Assembly (NCBI RefSeq): GCF_023073335.1
Contig: NZ_JADPJG010000029.1
Coordinates: forward strand, 1 to 64,000
Length of the DNA: 64,000 nt
Direction: 5' to 3'
From: Bradyrhizobium sp. 21
Lineage (GTDB): Bacteria > Pseudomonadota > Alphaproteobacteria > Rhizobiales > Xanthobacteraceae
Shown: positions 18,196-26,585 of the stretch, in pieces
How positions within the stretch are numbered: the first letter of the stretch is position 1
How the letters are laid out: each line of letters starts with the position of its first letter
Notes under the pieces: model-generated
The model's input: the letters and a program-made list of their open reading frames with translations, nothing else
The model's database searches: none
What the model was told of the DNA's origin: nothing
Program-made: the position numbers and the translations under genes

Positions 18196-18675
18196 TTGCA
18201 TGAATTGAGCAAAGCGCCCCCGCCGCGCCGCCCCAACCTCCACGTCGCCACCGAGGGGGAATTCCAGGGCTGGCGGACCTGGATTCGCGACAGTTTTGAG
18301 TCCCATGTCGGCCCCTTCTGGCACCGGATCGAGGCGGACGGGAGCGTGCGCAGCGCCTTCCGGGTGGAGAAAAAGCACCTCAACGGCTCGGGGAACGTCC
18401 ATGGCGGCTGCTACATGGCCTTTGCCGACTACTCCCTGTTTGCGCTCGCGTCCCAAGTTCTGGACAGCCGGGCCGTGACGACCAATTTTGCCTGCGAATT
18501 CCTCGATGCAGCGCGGGAGGGCGAGCTGATCGAATGTACCGGAGACGTGAGCCGGGCCGGCGGTTCGCTGATTTTCCTGCGCGGCAAGATGACGTCCGGC
18601 GAAAGGCAGCTGTTCACGTTTTCCGGCACGATCAAGCGGGTGAAGCGGAAGCCGCAACCTCAGCCAAACGCATAG
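18196..18675 (+). CDS. Hotdog-fold thioesterase, PaaI family
   Basis: 159 residues. The segment HLNGSGNVHGGCYMAFAD is the typical PaaI/4HBT hotdog helix with the HGG motif, followed by strand FACEFLDAAREGELIECTGDV. Such enzymes hydrolyse acyl-CoA thioesters in the cytoplasm. The reading frame opens only at 18184 after a stop, and no ATG exists early, so the likely start is TTG at 18196, with AAGG nine bases upstream (TTG at 18205 is possible). Divergent from purL. Confidence 0.85.
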   Translation: MHELSKAPPPRRPNLHVATEGEFQGWRTWIRDSFESHVGPFWHRIEADGSVRSAFRVEKKHLNGSGNVHGGCYMAFADYSLFALASQVLDSRAVTTNFACEFLDAAREGELIECTGDVSRAGGSLIFLRGKMTSGERQLFTFSGTIKRVKRKPQPQPNA

Positions 18676-18749
18676 CTCGCCGCCTTCCCTTTTCCAGCTC
18701 CCTCGCCCAGACTTAGCCGAGCGCTGTCGCGCCGGGGAGCAAGACCAAG

Positions 18750-19706
18750 GTGCCGCAGAGCACATCAAGGGCAGGTCGCGCCACGGCCTCGCCATGGCCG
18801 TCCACGGCCGCCACCGGCGCACGCAACTGGCGCGACTATGCGCTGCTGGTCGCGCTCGCCTGCTGCTGGAGCTCGACCTACCCGCTGGCCAAGCTGGCGC
18901 TTCCCACGATCCCGCCGGTTACCTTCATCTCGGCGCGCTCGCTGATCGCGGCGGCCTTCCTGTTCGCCATCCTGTGGATGCGCGGCGTCAGGATCCCGAC
19001 CGACGCCAAGGCCTGGAAGCTGTTCGCGACCCAGCAATTGATCAACTCGACCTTTCCGTTCCTGATCATCACCTGGTCGCAGCAATATGTGCCGGCCTCC
19101 AACACGGTGGTGCTGGCCTCGACGACGCCGATCTTCGCCTTCCTGATCACCTCGCTGATCACGCGGCACGAGCCGGCAACGTTGTTGAAGCTCGCAGGCG
19201 CGATCCTCGGCCTTGCCGGCACAATCGTCGTCGTCGGGCTCGACGCGCTGCGCGGCTTCGGAAGCGAGATCGTGGCCGAGATCGCGATCCTGCTTGCCAC
19301 CATCTCCTTTGCCTGCGCGACGATCTTCGGCCTCAGGCTATCCGAATACGACCCGATGGTGGTGGCGGCCGGCTCGCTGCTGTTCGGCGGCCTGGTGCTG
19401 CTGCCGCCTTCGCTCCTCATCGACCAGCCCTGGACGCTGCACCCGACGCCGACGGCGATCATTGCCACCATCGTCATGGGCATCGTCTCCAGTGCGATCG
19501 GGCTGATGCTGTTCTACATGTGCCTCGGCCGGCTCGGCACGCTGACGACGAACGCGCAAGGCTATCTGCGCATCCCGATCGGTGTCGGCCTGTCCGTGCT
19601 GCTGCTCGGCGAGAGCGTGCCGTCGAATCTGGCGCTGGGATTGGTGCTGGTGATGGCGGGGGTTGCCGCGATGACAGTGCCGACGGAACGGCTGAAGCTG
19701 CGGTAG
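18750..19706 (+). CDS. EamA/DMT-superfamily transporter
   Basis: 318 residues, ten membrane helices in two five-helix repeats, matching the drug/metabolite transporter superfamily. The motif LVALACCWSSTYPLAKLAL in the first helix is the EamA signature position. Substrate not predictable; family members export amino acids, nucleobases or metabolites. The start is GTG 18750, since no ATG occurs in frame before the first helix; GGGGAG is 14 bases upstream. It follows the thioesterase by 74 bases on the same strand and converges with the TTT receptor gene. Confidence 0.85.
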   Translation: MPQSTSRAGRATASPWPSTAATGARNWRDYALLVALACCWSSTYPLAKLALPTIPPVTFISARSLIAAAFLFAILWMRGVRIPTDAKAWKLFATQQLINSTFPFLIITWSQQYVPASNTVVLASTTPIFAFLITSLITRHEPATLLKLAGAILGLAGTIVVVGLDALRGFGSEIVAEIAILLATISFACATIFGLRLSEYDPMVVAAGSLLFGGLVLLPPSLLIDQPWTLHPTPTAIIATIVMGIVSSAIGLMLFYMCLGRLGTLTTNAQGYLRIPIGVGLSVLLLGESVPSNLALGLVLVMAGVAAMTVPTERLKLR

Positions 19707-19718
19707 CGTGAAATACTG

Positions 19719-20678
19719 TTACTTGGCGTCGTCAGCCAGCATCTTCCGGTACTTCTCGACGTCGCGGGTCACGAGTTGCTGAAGCAGCTCTGGCGCATGC
19801 TCGTTGTCGTCGGGCGCAACGGTCGACAGGCCGGCGAAACGTTTCTTCACCGCCTCGCTCTCCACCGCCGTGCGCGCGGCAGCGTTCAGCCGGGCGATGA
19901 CGGCCGCCGGCGTGCCCTTGGGGGCGAACAGGCCGTTCCAGCCCTGCGCCTCGAATTCGGGCAGGCCCGCTTCAGCAGACGTTGGCAAATCCGGCAATGT
20001 GACCAGCCGCACGGTCGAGCCGACCACGAGCCCCCGCACCAGCTTCTCGTCGATCGACTGCGAGACGGAGGCCGCCGCATCGCAGACGCCGTCGATCTGG
20101 CCGCCGATCGCATCGGTGAGCGCGGGCGCGGCGCCGCGATAGCCGACCAGCGTCGCGTCGATCCCGGTGGCTGTGACGAAGCTCTTGCAGATCAAATAGT
20201 TCGACGAGCCAACGCCGGCATGGCCGAGATTGATCTTGCCAGGGTTGGCCTTGGCGTAGGCGATGAACTCCTTGAGGTCCTTTGCCGGAAAGTCCTTGCG
20301 CAGCGCGATGATGCCGAAGGTCTTGGCGACCATGGCGATCGGCACGAAGGACTCCGGCGTGAACGGCAGTTTTGGATAGATCGTGTAGGTCGCGGCGTTG
20401 GTGCCGGCATTGCCGATCGCGATGGTGTAGCCGTCAGGCTCGGCGCGGGAGGCGCGCGCCAGCGCGGTCGAGCCGCCGGCGCCCGCGACATTCTCGATCA
20501 CGATGGTCTGGCCGAGCGCGATGCCCATCTGCTCGGCGACGGTGCGCGCGATCACGTCCGAGGTGCCGCCGGCCGCGAACGGCACGATCATCGTGATCGG
20601 ACGCTTGGGAAAATCCTGCGCAAACGCGGCGCTCGCGAACAAGACGGCCGCCAGCGCGGCGACAGATCGCTTCAGCAT
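19719..20678 (-). CDS. Tripartite tricarboxylate transporter (Bug-type) substrate-binding protein
   Basis: 319 residues. A signal peptide (residues 1-22, ending AFAQ) precedes the Bug fold, with FPKRPITMIVPFAAGGTSDVIAR, the characteristic Bug pocket start. Such periplasmic receptors bind carboxylates for TctAB permeases, but no permease genes are near, so it is an orphan receptor. It starts eight bases after the purQ stop on the same strand, so it probably rides on the purQ transcript. It separates purQ from purL. Confidence 0.9.
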   Translation of the reverse strand: MLKRSVAALAAVLFASAAFAQDFPKRPITMIVPFAAGGTSDVIARTVAEQMGIALGQTIVIENVAGAGGSTALARASRAEPDGYTIAIGNAGTNAATYTIYPKLPFTPESFVPIAMVAKTFGIIALRKDFPAKDLKEFIAYAKANPGKINLGHAGVGSSNYLICKSFVTATGIDATLVGYRGAAPALTDAIGGQIDGVCDAAASVSQSIDEKLVRGLVVGSTVRLVTLPDLPTSAEAGLPEFEAQGWNGLFAPKGTPAAVIARLNAAARTAVESEAVKKRFAGLSTVAPDDNEHAPELLQQLVTRDVEKYRKMLADDAK

Positions 20679-20686
20679 GAGTGAAA

Positions 20687-21388
20687 TCACGCGGCCTTTT
20701 CCAGATGCTGGACGAGGCCGGCGAACAGGCCGCGGCCATCGGTGCAACCCATGATGTCTTCGACGTGGTTTTCCGGATGCGGCATCATGCCGAGCACGTT
20801 GCCCTTGTCGTTGACGAGGCCGGCGATGGAATGCGCCGCGCCGTTGATGTTGTGGCTCTCGTCCACGACGCCGTCGGCGGAGCAGTAGCGATAGAGCACC
20901 CGCCCGTCGCCTTCGAGCCGCTTGATGGTCTCGTCGTCCGCCTCGTAATTGCCCTCGCCATGAGCGACCGGCACGCGGATCACCTGGCCGGCGTTGTAGC
21001 CGCGGGTGAACGGCGTGTCGGAGCGCTCGACGCGCAGATGCACGTCGTGGCAGATGAATTTCAGCCGCGCATTGCGCATCAGGACGCCCGGCAGCAGGCC
21101 GGATTCGCAGAGAATCTGAAAGCCGTTGCAGACGCCGAGCACGAGGCCGCCCTTGGCCGCGTAGTCGCGCACCGCATCCATTACCGGCGCACGCGCGGCG
21201 ATTGCGCCACAGCGTAAATAGTCGCCATAGGAGAAGCCGCCGGGAACGACCACGAGATCGGTGCCTGCAGGTAGCGAAGTCTCGGCATGCCAGACCATCG
21301 CCGGTTCATGACCCGAGATCAGCTTCAGCGCGCGCGCCATGTCGCGCTCACGGTTGATTCCCGGAAAGACGAGGATGGCGGCTTTCAT
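20687..21388 (-). CDS. purQ: Phosphoribosylformylglycinamidine synthase subunit PurQ (glutaminase)
   Basis: 233 residues, a class I glutamine amidotransferase that supplies ammonia to PurL. The nucleophile is Cys87 in GVCNGFQ, and the His/Glu pair is in MPHPENHVE near the C-terminus. The start at 21388 gives the usual N-terminus MKAAILVFPGINRERD; the open frame upstream has no similarity. Followed after eight bases by the TTT receptor gene. Upstream, the plus-strand corA gene separates it from purS. Confidence 0.97.
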   Translation of the reverse strand: MKAAILVFPGINRERDMARALKLISGHEPAMVWHAETSLPAGTDLVVVPGGFSYGDYLRCGAIAARAPVMDAVRDYAAKGGLVLGVCNGFQILCESGLLPGVLMRNARLKFICHDVHLRVERSDTPFTRGYNAGQVIRVPVAHGEGNYEADDETIKRLEGDGRVLYRYCSADGVVDESHNINGAAHSIAGLVNDKGNVLGMMPHPENHVEDIMGCTDGRGLFAGLVQHLEKAA

Positions 21389-21553
21389 GGCAGAGGTTCC
21401 GAACGAGGATTGAAATGGGGCTGGCACGGCTGCCAAATCGCCAGCAGACATAACCATTTGACGGGGATTTTACCAGTGCTAGCCTTGCCAGTGAGCGTTG
21501 TGCACAGGCCATAGCCCGCCATTCGGCCGACCGACTTGCCCGGGATTGAAGCC

Positions 21554-22570
21554 ATGAATGTCCCGTCGCTGCCCGCATCCCTCTCCGAGCCGGTGTCCGC
21601 CGAGGGCGTCGTCGCCGCCGGTGCCTATGTCGACGGCCGTCGCGTCGCCAATATCGCCATCAGCGAAGCCTCGAGCTGGCGGGCAAAACCCGGCCACGTG
21701 GTCTGGATCGGCCTGCACGAGCCGGACATGGCGCTGCTCGGCGCGGTGCAGAAGCAATTCGACCTGCACGAGCTCGCCATCGAGGACGCCAACAACGCCC
21801 ATCAACGGCCGAAGATCGAGCAATATGGCGAGGCCCTGTTCATCGTGGCGCGCACCGCGCAACTGATCGAAGGCCGGATCGTTTTCGGCGAAACTCACAT
21901 TTTCATCGGTGACGGCTATCTGGTTTCGGTGCGCCACGGCGCCTCGACGTCCTACACGGCGGTGCGCGAGCGCTGCGAGAGCTGCCCGCGGGCGCTGGCC
22001 CGCGGCGAGGATTACATCCTCTATGCGATCCTCGATTTCATCGTCGACAATTACTCGCCGGTGCTCGAGAGCATTCACGAAGAGGTCGAGGAGATCGAGG
22101 ACTACGTGCTCGCAACCGCGATTACCAAGGCGCAGATCGAGCGGCTCTACATGCTGCGCCGTGACCTCTTGCGGCTGCGCAACGCGATCGGGCCGCTGGT
22201 GGAGGTCTGCCGCCGGCTGGAGCATGACGAGCTGTCGATGGTGCGGCCGACCATGCGGCCACTGTTCCGCGACGTCACCGACCACGTCCGCAACATCCAG
22301 GAGCGCATCGATTCCATGCGCGAGGTGCTGGCCTTCGCCTTCGAGGCAAGCCTGCTGGTCGGACAGGCGCAGGAAACCGCGGTGTCGAAGAAGCTCGCCT
22401 CGTGGCTTGCGATCCTCGCCGTCCCGACCGCAGTCGCCGGCATCTACGGGATGAATTTCAAATACATCCCGGAGCTGCAATGGGAATACAGCTACTTCGT
22501 CGTGATGGGAATGATGGCGCTCACCTGCGCCGGCTTGTACTGGCGCTTCCGTCGCGTCGGATGGCTGTGA
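21554..22570 (+). CDS. corA: CorA family magnesium/divalent cation transporter
   Basis: 338 residues. The long cytoplasmic N-terminal domain is followed by two C-terminal membrane helices, with the ion-selectivity motif GMN in GIYGMNFKYIPEL at about residues 298-310. Pentameric Mg2+ (or Co2+/Ni2+) channel of the inner membrane. The ATG at 21554 is preferred to the in-frame TTG at 21536 because of GGGATTGAAG upstream. It is inserted on the plus strand between purQ and purS. Confidence 0.93.
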   Translation: MNVPSLPASLSEPVSAEGVVAAGAYVDGRRVANIAISEASSWRAKPGHVVWIGLHEPDMALLGAVQKQFDLHELAIEDANNAHQRPKIEQYGEALFIVARTAQLIEGRIVFGETHIFIGDGYLVSVRHGASTSYTAVRERCESCPRALARGEDYILYAILDFIVDNYSPVLESIHEEVEEIEDYVLATAITKAQIERLYMLRRDLLRLRNAIGPLVEVCRRLEHDELSMVRPTMRPLFRDVTDHVRNIQERIDSMREVLAFAFEASLLVGQAQETAVSKKLASWLAILAVPTAVAGIYGMNFKYIPELQWEYSYFVVMGMMALTCAGLYWRFRRVGWL

Positions 22571-22579
22571 AGCGCAGAG

Positions 22580-22813
22580 TTATGACGCAGGAACTTCGCT
22601 CAGCTCAAGTCTGCGCTCGATGTGATCGAGCCGCACGTCAGAACGTCCGAGTATTCCGCACACGTTCTGAAGGTCCTGCTGCATCGAAATCTGATGGCCT
22701 CGAAGGGCGTTCACCCCCGACTTGACCTCGTCGATCTTCTGATCGACGCGATCGAGCCTCTGTTGCACTTGCTTCAAAACTTCAAAGATCAACTCGTTGC
22801 TGACCTCGGCCAT
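22580..22813 (-). CDS. Small coiled-coil hypothetical protein
   Basis: 77 residues, rich in charged residues with heptad-like spacing (LKQVQQRLDRVDQKIDEVK region, residues 13-31; second half NVCGILGRSDVRLDHIERRLE), so it is probably a dimeric coiled coil. GAGAG lies before the ATG. It follows purS after only nine bases on the same strand and converges with corA, so it is likely the last gene of a purC-purS transcript. I do not recognise a function. Confidence 0.75.
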   Translation of the reverse strand: MAEVSNELIFEVLKQVQQRLDRVDQKIDEVKSGVNALRGHQISMQQDLQNVCGILGRSDVRLDHIERRLELSEVPAS

Positions 22814-22822
22814 CGCGATCTC

Positions 22823-23065
22823 TCAGCCTTTCATCTCGATCGCATAGTTCTCGATCACGGTATTCGCCAACAGCTTGTCGGCGGCGTCCTTCAGCGCAGC
22901 TTCGGCCTTGGCCTTATCTGCGCCGGCGAGCTCGATATCGAACACCTTGCCCTGGCGGACGCTGGCGACGCCGTCGACGCCGAGCGACTTCAACGCACCC
23001 TCGATCGCCTTGCCCTGCGGATCGAGGATGCCCGTTTTCAACGTCACGGTAACACGTGCCTTCAC
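22823..23065 (-). CDS. purS: Phosphoribosylformylglycinamidine synthase subunit PurS
   Basis: 80 residues, the small structural subunit that bridges PurL and PurQ. MKARVTVTLKTGILDPQGKAIE is the typical N-terminus, and VRQGKVFDIEL the second strand. It starts ten bases after the purC stop, forming a purC-purS unit. Confidence 0.97.
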   Translation of the reverse strand: MKARVTVTLKTGILDPQGKAIEGALKSLGVDGVASVRQGKVFDIELAGADKAKAEAALKDAADKLLANTVIENYAIEMKG

Positions 23066-23075
23066 GTCAAACCTC

Positions 23076-23843
23076 TTAGCTCTTCACCAGCACCGGACCG
23101 GAGCCCGCCGGACGCTCGTTCTCCATGAGGATGCCGAGGCGTCTTGCAACTTCGGTATAGGCCTCCAGGAGGCCGCCGAGATCCCTGCGGAAACGATCCT
23201 TGTCGAGCTTCTCGTTCGACTTGATGTCCCACAGACGGCAGCTATCCGGCGAGATCTCGTCGGCGACGATGATCCGCATCATCTCGTTCTCGAACAGCCG
23301 GCCGCACTCCATCTTGAAGTCGACGAGGCGGATGCCGATGCCGAGGAAGAGGCCCGTGAGGAAGTCGTTGACACGGATGGCGAGCGCCATGATGTCGTCG
23401 ATCTCCTGCGGCGTCGCCCAACCGAACGCGGTGATGTGCTCTTCCGACACCATGGGGTCGTTGAGCTGGTCGTTCTTGTAGTAGAATTCGATGATCGAAC
23501 GGGGCAGCTGCGTGCCCTCCTCGATGCCGAGGCGCTGCGACAGCGAGCCAGCGGCGACGTTCCGCACCACCACTTCCAGCGGCACGATCTCGACTTCGCG
23601 AATCAGCTGCTCGCGCATGTTGAGGCGGCGGATGAAATGGGTCGGCACCCCGATGTCGTTGAGGTGCTGAAACAGGTACTCCGAGATCCGGTTGTTGAGG
23701 ACACCCTTGCCCTCGATCACCTGATGCTTTTTGGCATTGAACGCGGTGGCGTCATCCTTGAAGTGCTGGATCAGGGTACCGGGCTCCGGGCCTTCGTAAA
23801 GAACCTTTGCCTTGCCTTCATAAATGCGACGCCGACGGCTCAT
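23076..23843 (-). CDS. purC: Phosphoribosylaminoimidazole-succinocarboxamide synthase
   Basis: 255 residues. SAICAR synthase ligates aspartate to CAIR with ATP in purine synthesis. The N-terminus MSRRRRIYEGKAKVLYEGPE and the motifs NNRISEY, PLEVVVRN and DFKMECGR are characteristic. An upstream in-frame ATG at 23873 (MDFNKTRYIP) is possible, but the 23843 start gives the usual rhizobial N-terminus; neither has a strong Shine-Dalgarno. First gene of the purC-purS-coiled-coil unit. Confidence 0.96.
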   Translation of the reverse strand: MSRRRRIYEGKAKVLYEGPEPGTLIQHFKDDATAFNAKKHQVIEGKGVLNNRISEYLFQHLNDIGVPTHFIRRLNMREQLIREVEIVPLEVVVRNVAAGSLSQRLGIEEGTQLPRSIIEFYYKNDQLNDPMVSEEHITAFGWATPQEIDDIMALAIRVNDFLTGLFLGIGIRLVDFKMECGRLFENEMMRIIVADEISPDSCRLWDIKSNEKLDKDRFRRDLGGLLEAYTEVARRLGILMENERPAGSGPVLVKS

Positions 23844-24152
23844 GGGGATGTACCGTGTTTTGTTGAAATCCATGTATCTGGTGTGCTCCGGTTGACGAGA
23901 CCTGCGACCCACAGCGGAGCTGCCGTGAACGGCCCGGAACCCATAGAAACAGAACGGGAACCAAGCCTTAGGCAACCTATCCGATTGGCAGTCGCAGCAC
24001 AATCGATCCAGCCGTCCGGCATCAAACTTATACCATCTTGCCTGCGGCTTAACGGCTCGTTGTTTTGCCGATTCGTGCCCCCTATCTAGGCACGCACCGG
24101 GGCTCTCGCAACGAGGGCCGCGGGGTCCGGTCAGCAGGGAATTGGAACAGGC
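23844..24152. promoter_or_regulatory. Divergent promoter region purC / zeta-subunit gene
   Basis: A 309-base gap without a convincing gene. At 24079-24090 lies CCCCTATCTAGG, about 63 bases before the DUF1476 start; a plausible -10 CTATCT at 24082-24087 has TTGTTT 16 bases upstream at 24060-24065. No purine riboswitch or PurR-like palindrome was recognised. Confidence 0.4.
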
Positions 24153-24476
24153 ATGAGCACGTTGGACAAGCGCGAGGAAGGCTTCGAGAAGAAGTTTGCG
24201 CTCGACGAGGAGCAGAAGTTCAGGGCGGAAGCCCGCCGCAACCGGCTGCTCGGGCTGTGGGCGGCCGAAAAGCTCGGAATCAGCGGTGAGGCCGCCACGG
24301 CGTACGCAAAGGAAGTGGTCGCGGCCGACTTCGAGGAAGCCGGCGATGCCGACGTCCTGCGCAAGGTCATGGGCGATTTCGCCGCCAAGAACGTGGCGAT
24401 CACCGAACAGGCGATTCGCGCCAGGATGAGCGAATTGATCGCCGTGGCGGCTGCCGAGGTAAAGGCCGGGAAATAA
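24153..24476 (+). CDS. F1-ATPase inhibitor zeta subunit (DUF1476)
   Basis: 107 residues, mostly helical and charged. MSTLDKREEGFEKKFALDEE is the hallmark N-terminus of the DUF1476 family, which in Paracoccus is the zeta subunit that inserts its N-terminal helix into the F1 catalytic interface and blocks ATP hydrolysis. The full four-helix length is present. Placement next to purC/purB is common in alphaproteobacteria. Monocistronic or with purB 85 bases later. Confidence 0.93.
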   Translation: MSTLDKREEGFEKKFALDEEQKFRAEARRNRLLGLWAAEKLGISGEAATAYAKEVVAADFEEAGDADVLRKVMGDFAAKNVAITEQAIRARMSELIAVAAAEVKAGK

Positions 24477-24561
24477 ACCAAAAGGGAGCGACGAATGGCA
24501 ACGGAAGCCCGCCCGCCGCTCCCTCCATAACAGCCTTGCAGCCGGCCCCGGGCAATGCCAA

Positions 24562-26013
24562 ATGGGCAGCATGCCCCAGGATCACACCAAAGATCACATC
24601 TCCAACGTCCTCGCCGAACGCTATGCGTCTCCCGCCATGCGCGCCATCTGGAGTGGCGAAGGCAAGGTTCGCCTCGAACGCGACTACTGGATTGCGGTGC
24701 TGAAGGGTCAGCGCGATCTCGGCATTCCGGTGCCAGACGGCGTGATCGAAAGCTACGAGCGCGTGAAGGACCAGATCAACCTCGAATCCATCATGCGCCG
24801 CGAGCGGGTCACCCGGCACGACGTCAAGGCGCGCATCGAGGAGTTCTGCGAACTCGCCGGTCATGAGCACCTCCACAAGGGCATGACCAGCCGCGACCTT
24901 ACCGAGAACGTGGAGCAGTTGCAGGTCTACCGCGGACTCCAGCTCATCGAGACCAAGAGCATCGCTGCGCTGATCCGTTTTGCGAAGCATGCAAGGCAAT
25001 TGCGCGACATGCCGTTCACGGCGCGCACGCATAACGTGGCCGCGCAGGTCACGACGCTCGGCAAGCGCATCGCCATGTTCGGTGAAGAGATGCTGCTGGC
25101 GCATCAGAGCGTGGTCAATGTGCTCGACACCTATCCCGCGCGCGGCCTGAAGGGCGCGGTGGGCACGCGGCTCGACCAGATCACCCTGTTCAATGGCGAT
25201 GCCGGCAAGGCCCGCGCGCTGGAACAGCGCATCCTCGTCCACCTCGGTCTGCCCAAGAGTTTTGATGCCGTCGGCCAGGTCTATCCGCGCAGCCTCGACT
25301 TCCGTGCGGTCAGCGTGCTGGTCGATCTCGCCAGCGGACCGGGCAGCTTCGCCAAGACGTTGCGCCTGATGGCCGGCTATGAACTCGCCAGCGAAGGCTT
25401 TGCCAAGGGCCAGGTCGGCTCTTCCGCGATGCCTCACAAGATGAACAGCCGCTCCTGCGAGCGCATCAACGGCCTGCATGTGGTGTTGAAGGGCTATCTC
25501 GCCATGGCCGCAGGCCTCGCCGGCGACCAGTGGAACGAAGGCGACGTTTCCTGCTCCGTCGTCCGCCGCGTGATGCTGCCTGATGCCTTCCTCGCCATGG
25601 ACGGCCTGATCGAGACCCTGCTCTCCGTGCTCGACCAGATGGAGGTGTTCGACGCCGTCGTCGCGACCGAGCTCAACCGTTACCTGCCCTTCCTGCTGAC
25701 CACCACGGTCATGATGGAAGCGGTGAAGAAGGGTGCCGGCCGTGAAGGCGCGCACGAGGCGATCAAGGAACACGCGGTCGCGGCCATTCGCGACCTGCGC
25801 ACCGGCAAGATCGTGCAGAACGACCTGCTCCAGCGTCTCGCCGCCGATCAGCGTCTCGGCCTCAGCGCGGTCGAATTGCAGAGCGTGCTCGATCACGGTC
25901 GCGCCAATTCCGGCGACGCCGGCGCTCAGGTCGATCACTTCGCCGAGCAGGTCGATGCTCTCGCGCGGGCCAAACCTGAAGCGGCCAGCTACACGCCTGG
26001 CGCGATCCTCTGA
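24562..26013 (+). CDS. purB: Adenylosuccinate lyase
   Basis: 483 residues of the fumarase/aspartase superfamily, cleaving SAICAR and adenylosuccinate to fumarate plus product. The signature loop GSSAMPHKMNSRSCERI (residues about 293-309) contains the catalytic serines. Length and several blocks, including the C-terminal SYTPGAIL and GQVYPRSLDFR, resemble actinobacterial PurB rather than the shorter (about 435-residue) rhizobial enzyme I expect at this locus. The start may be ATG 24562 or 24571 (MPQDHTK). See the findings. Confidence 0.93.
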   Translation: MGSMPQDHTKDHISNVLAERYASPAMRAIWSGEGKVRLERDYWIAVLKGQRDLGIPVPDGVIESYERVKDQINLESIMRRERVTRHDVKARIEEFCELAGHEHLHKGMTSRDLTENVEQLQVYRGLQLIETKSIAALIRFAKHARQLRDMPFTARTHNVAAQVTTLGKRIAMFGEEMLLAHQSVVNVLDTYPARGLKGAVGTRLDQITLFNGDAGKARALEQRILVHLGLPKSFDAVGQVYPRSLDFRAVSVLVDLASGPGSFAKTLRLMAGYELASEGFAKGQVGSSAMPHKMNSRSCERINGLHVVLKGYLAMAAGLAGDQWNEGDVSCSVVRRVMLPDAFLAMDGLIETLLSVLDQMEVFDAVVATELNRYLPFLLTTTVMMEAVKKGAGREGAHEAIKEHAVAAIRDLRTGKIVQNDLLQRLAADQRLGLSAVELQSVLDHGRANSGDAGAQVDHFAEQVDALARAKPEAASYTPGAIL

Positions 26014-26018
26014 GAACT

Positions 26019-26083
26019 GCGAATAGTGAATGGCGAATAGCGAATGGGAAAAAAACAATCGCTACTCGCAATTCCCTATTCGC
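26019..26083. repeat. Short repeat cluster between converging purB and cynS
   Basis: GCGAATAG occurs at 26019-26026 and 26033-26040 (within a 14-base near-perfect tandem repeat) and its complement at 26076-26083, around an A-rich stretch. It can fold as a hairpin between two converging genes and may end both transcripts. Confidence 0.65.
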
Positions 26084-26087
26084 CCTC

Positions 26088-26570
26088 TTACTCCTCCTTG
26101 AACCCGTACTCCGGCACGTTGCCGCTGGCGCCGTAATATTTGTACGGCAAAAATTTGCCGCTCATGGTGATCTTGACGCGGTCGCCCTTCGGGTTGGGCA
26201 GTCGCTCCATCACCATGTCGAAGTCGATCGCCGACATGATGCCGTCGCCGTACTCTTCCTCGATCAGCGCTTTCCATGCCGGGCCGTTGACCATCACCAG
26301 CTCGTAGAAGCGATAGATCAAGGGATCGGTCGGCGGCATCGGCATGCCGCGCATCGGCGTCTCGTTGAGCATGGTGGTCTCGGACTTGGACAAGCCGAAC
26401 AATTCAGCGGCGTTCGCGGCCTGCGGCTTTGTCAGCTTCATCTGCCCCAGGATCGCGCCGACGATCAGCACTTCGGAATAGCCGCCGATCTTCTCGCAGA
26501 TATGTTTCCAGCTCCAGCCCTTCTCGCGCTTGATGTCGAGCAGTTTTTCGGTGAGGTCTTCGCGTTTCAT
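26088..26570 (-). CDS. cynS: Cyanate hydratase (cyanase)
   Basis: 160 residues. Converts cyanate plus bicarbonate to ammonia and CO2 (via carbamate) in the cytoplasm as a homodecamer. The catalytic Arg87 and Glu90 in YRFYE and Ser113 in IMSAIDF are all present, matching Arg96, Glu99 and Ser122 of the E. coli enzyme, so it should be active. It starts about 15 bases after the ATPase gene and is the last gene of the transport operon, which identifies the transporter's probable substrate as cyanate. Confidence 0.97.
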   Translation of the reverse strand: MKREDLTEKLLDIKREKGWSWKHICEKIGGYSEVLIVGAILGQMKLTKPQAANAAELFGLSKSETTMLNETPMRGMPMPPTDPLIYRFYELVMVNGPAWKALIEEEYGDGIMSAIDFDMVMERLPNPKGDRVKITMSGKFLPYKYYGASGNVPEYGFKEE

Positions 26571-26585
26571 GTCAGGGTCTCCGTT

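Noticed and set aside
23844..24572. N-terminal extension of purC to 498 residues
   Set aside because: The extension covers the divergent gene on the other strand; PurC has its normal length from 23843.
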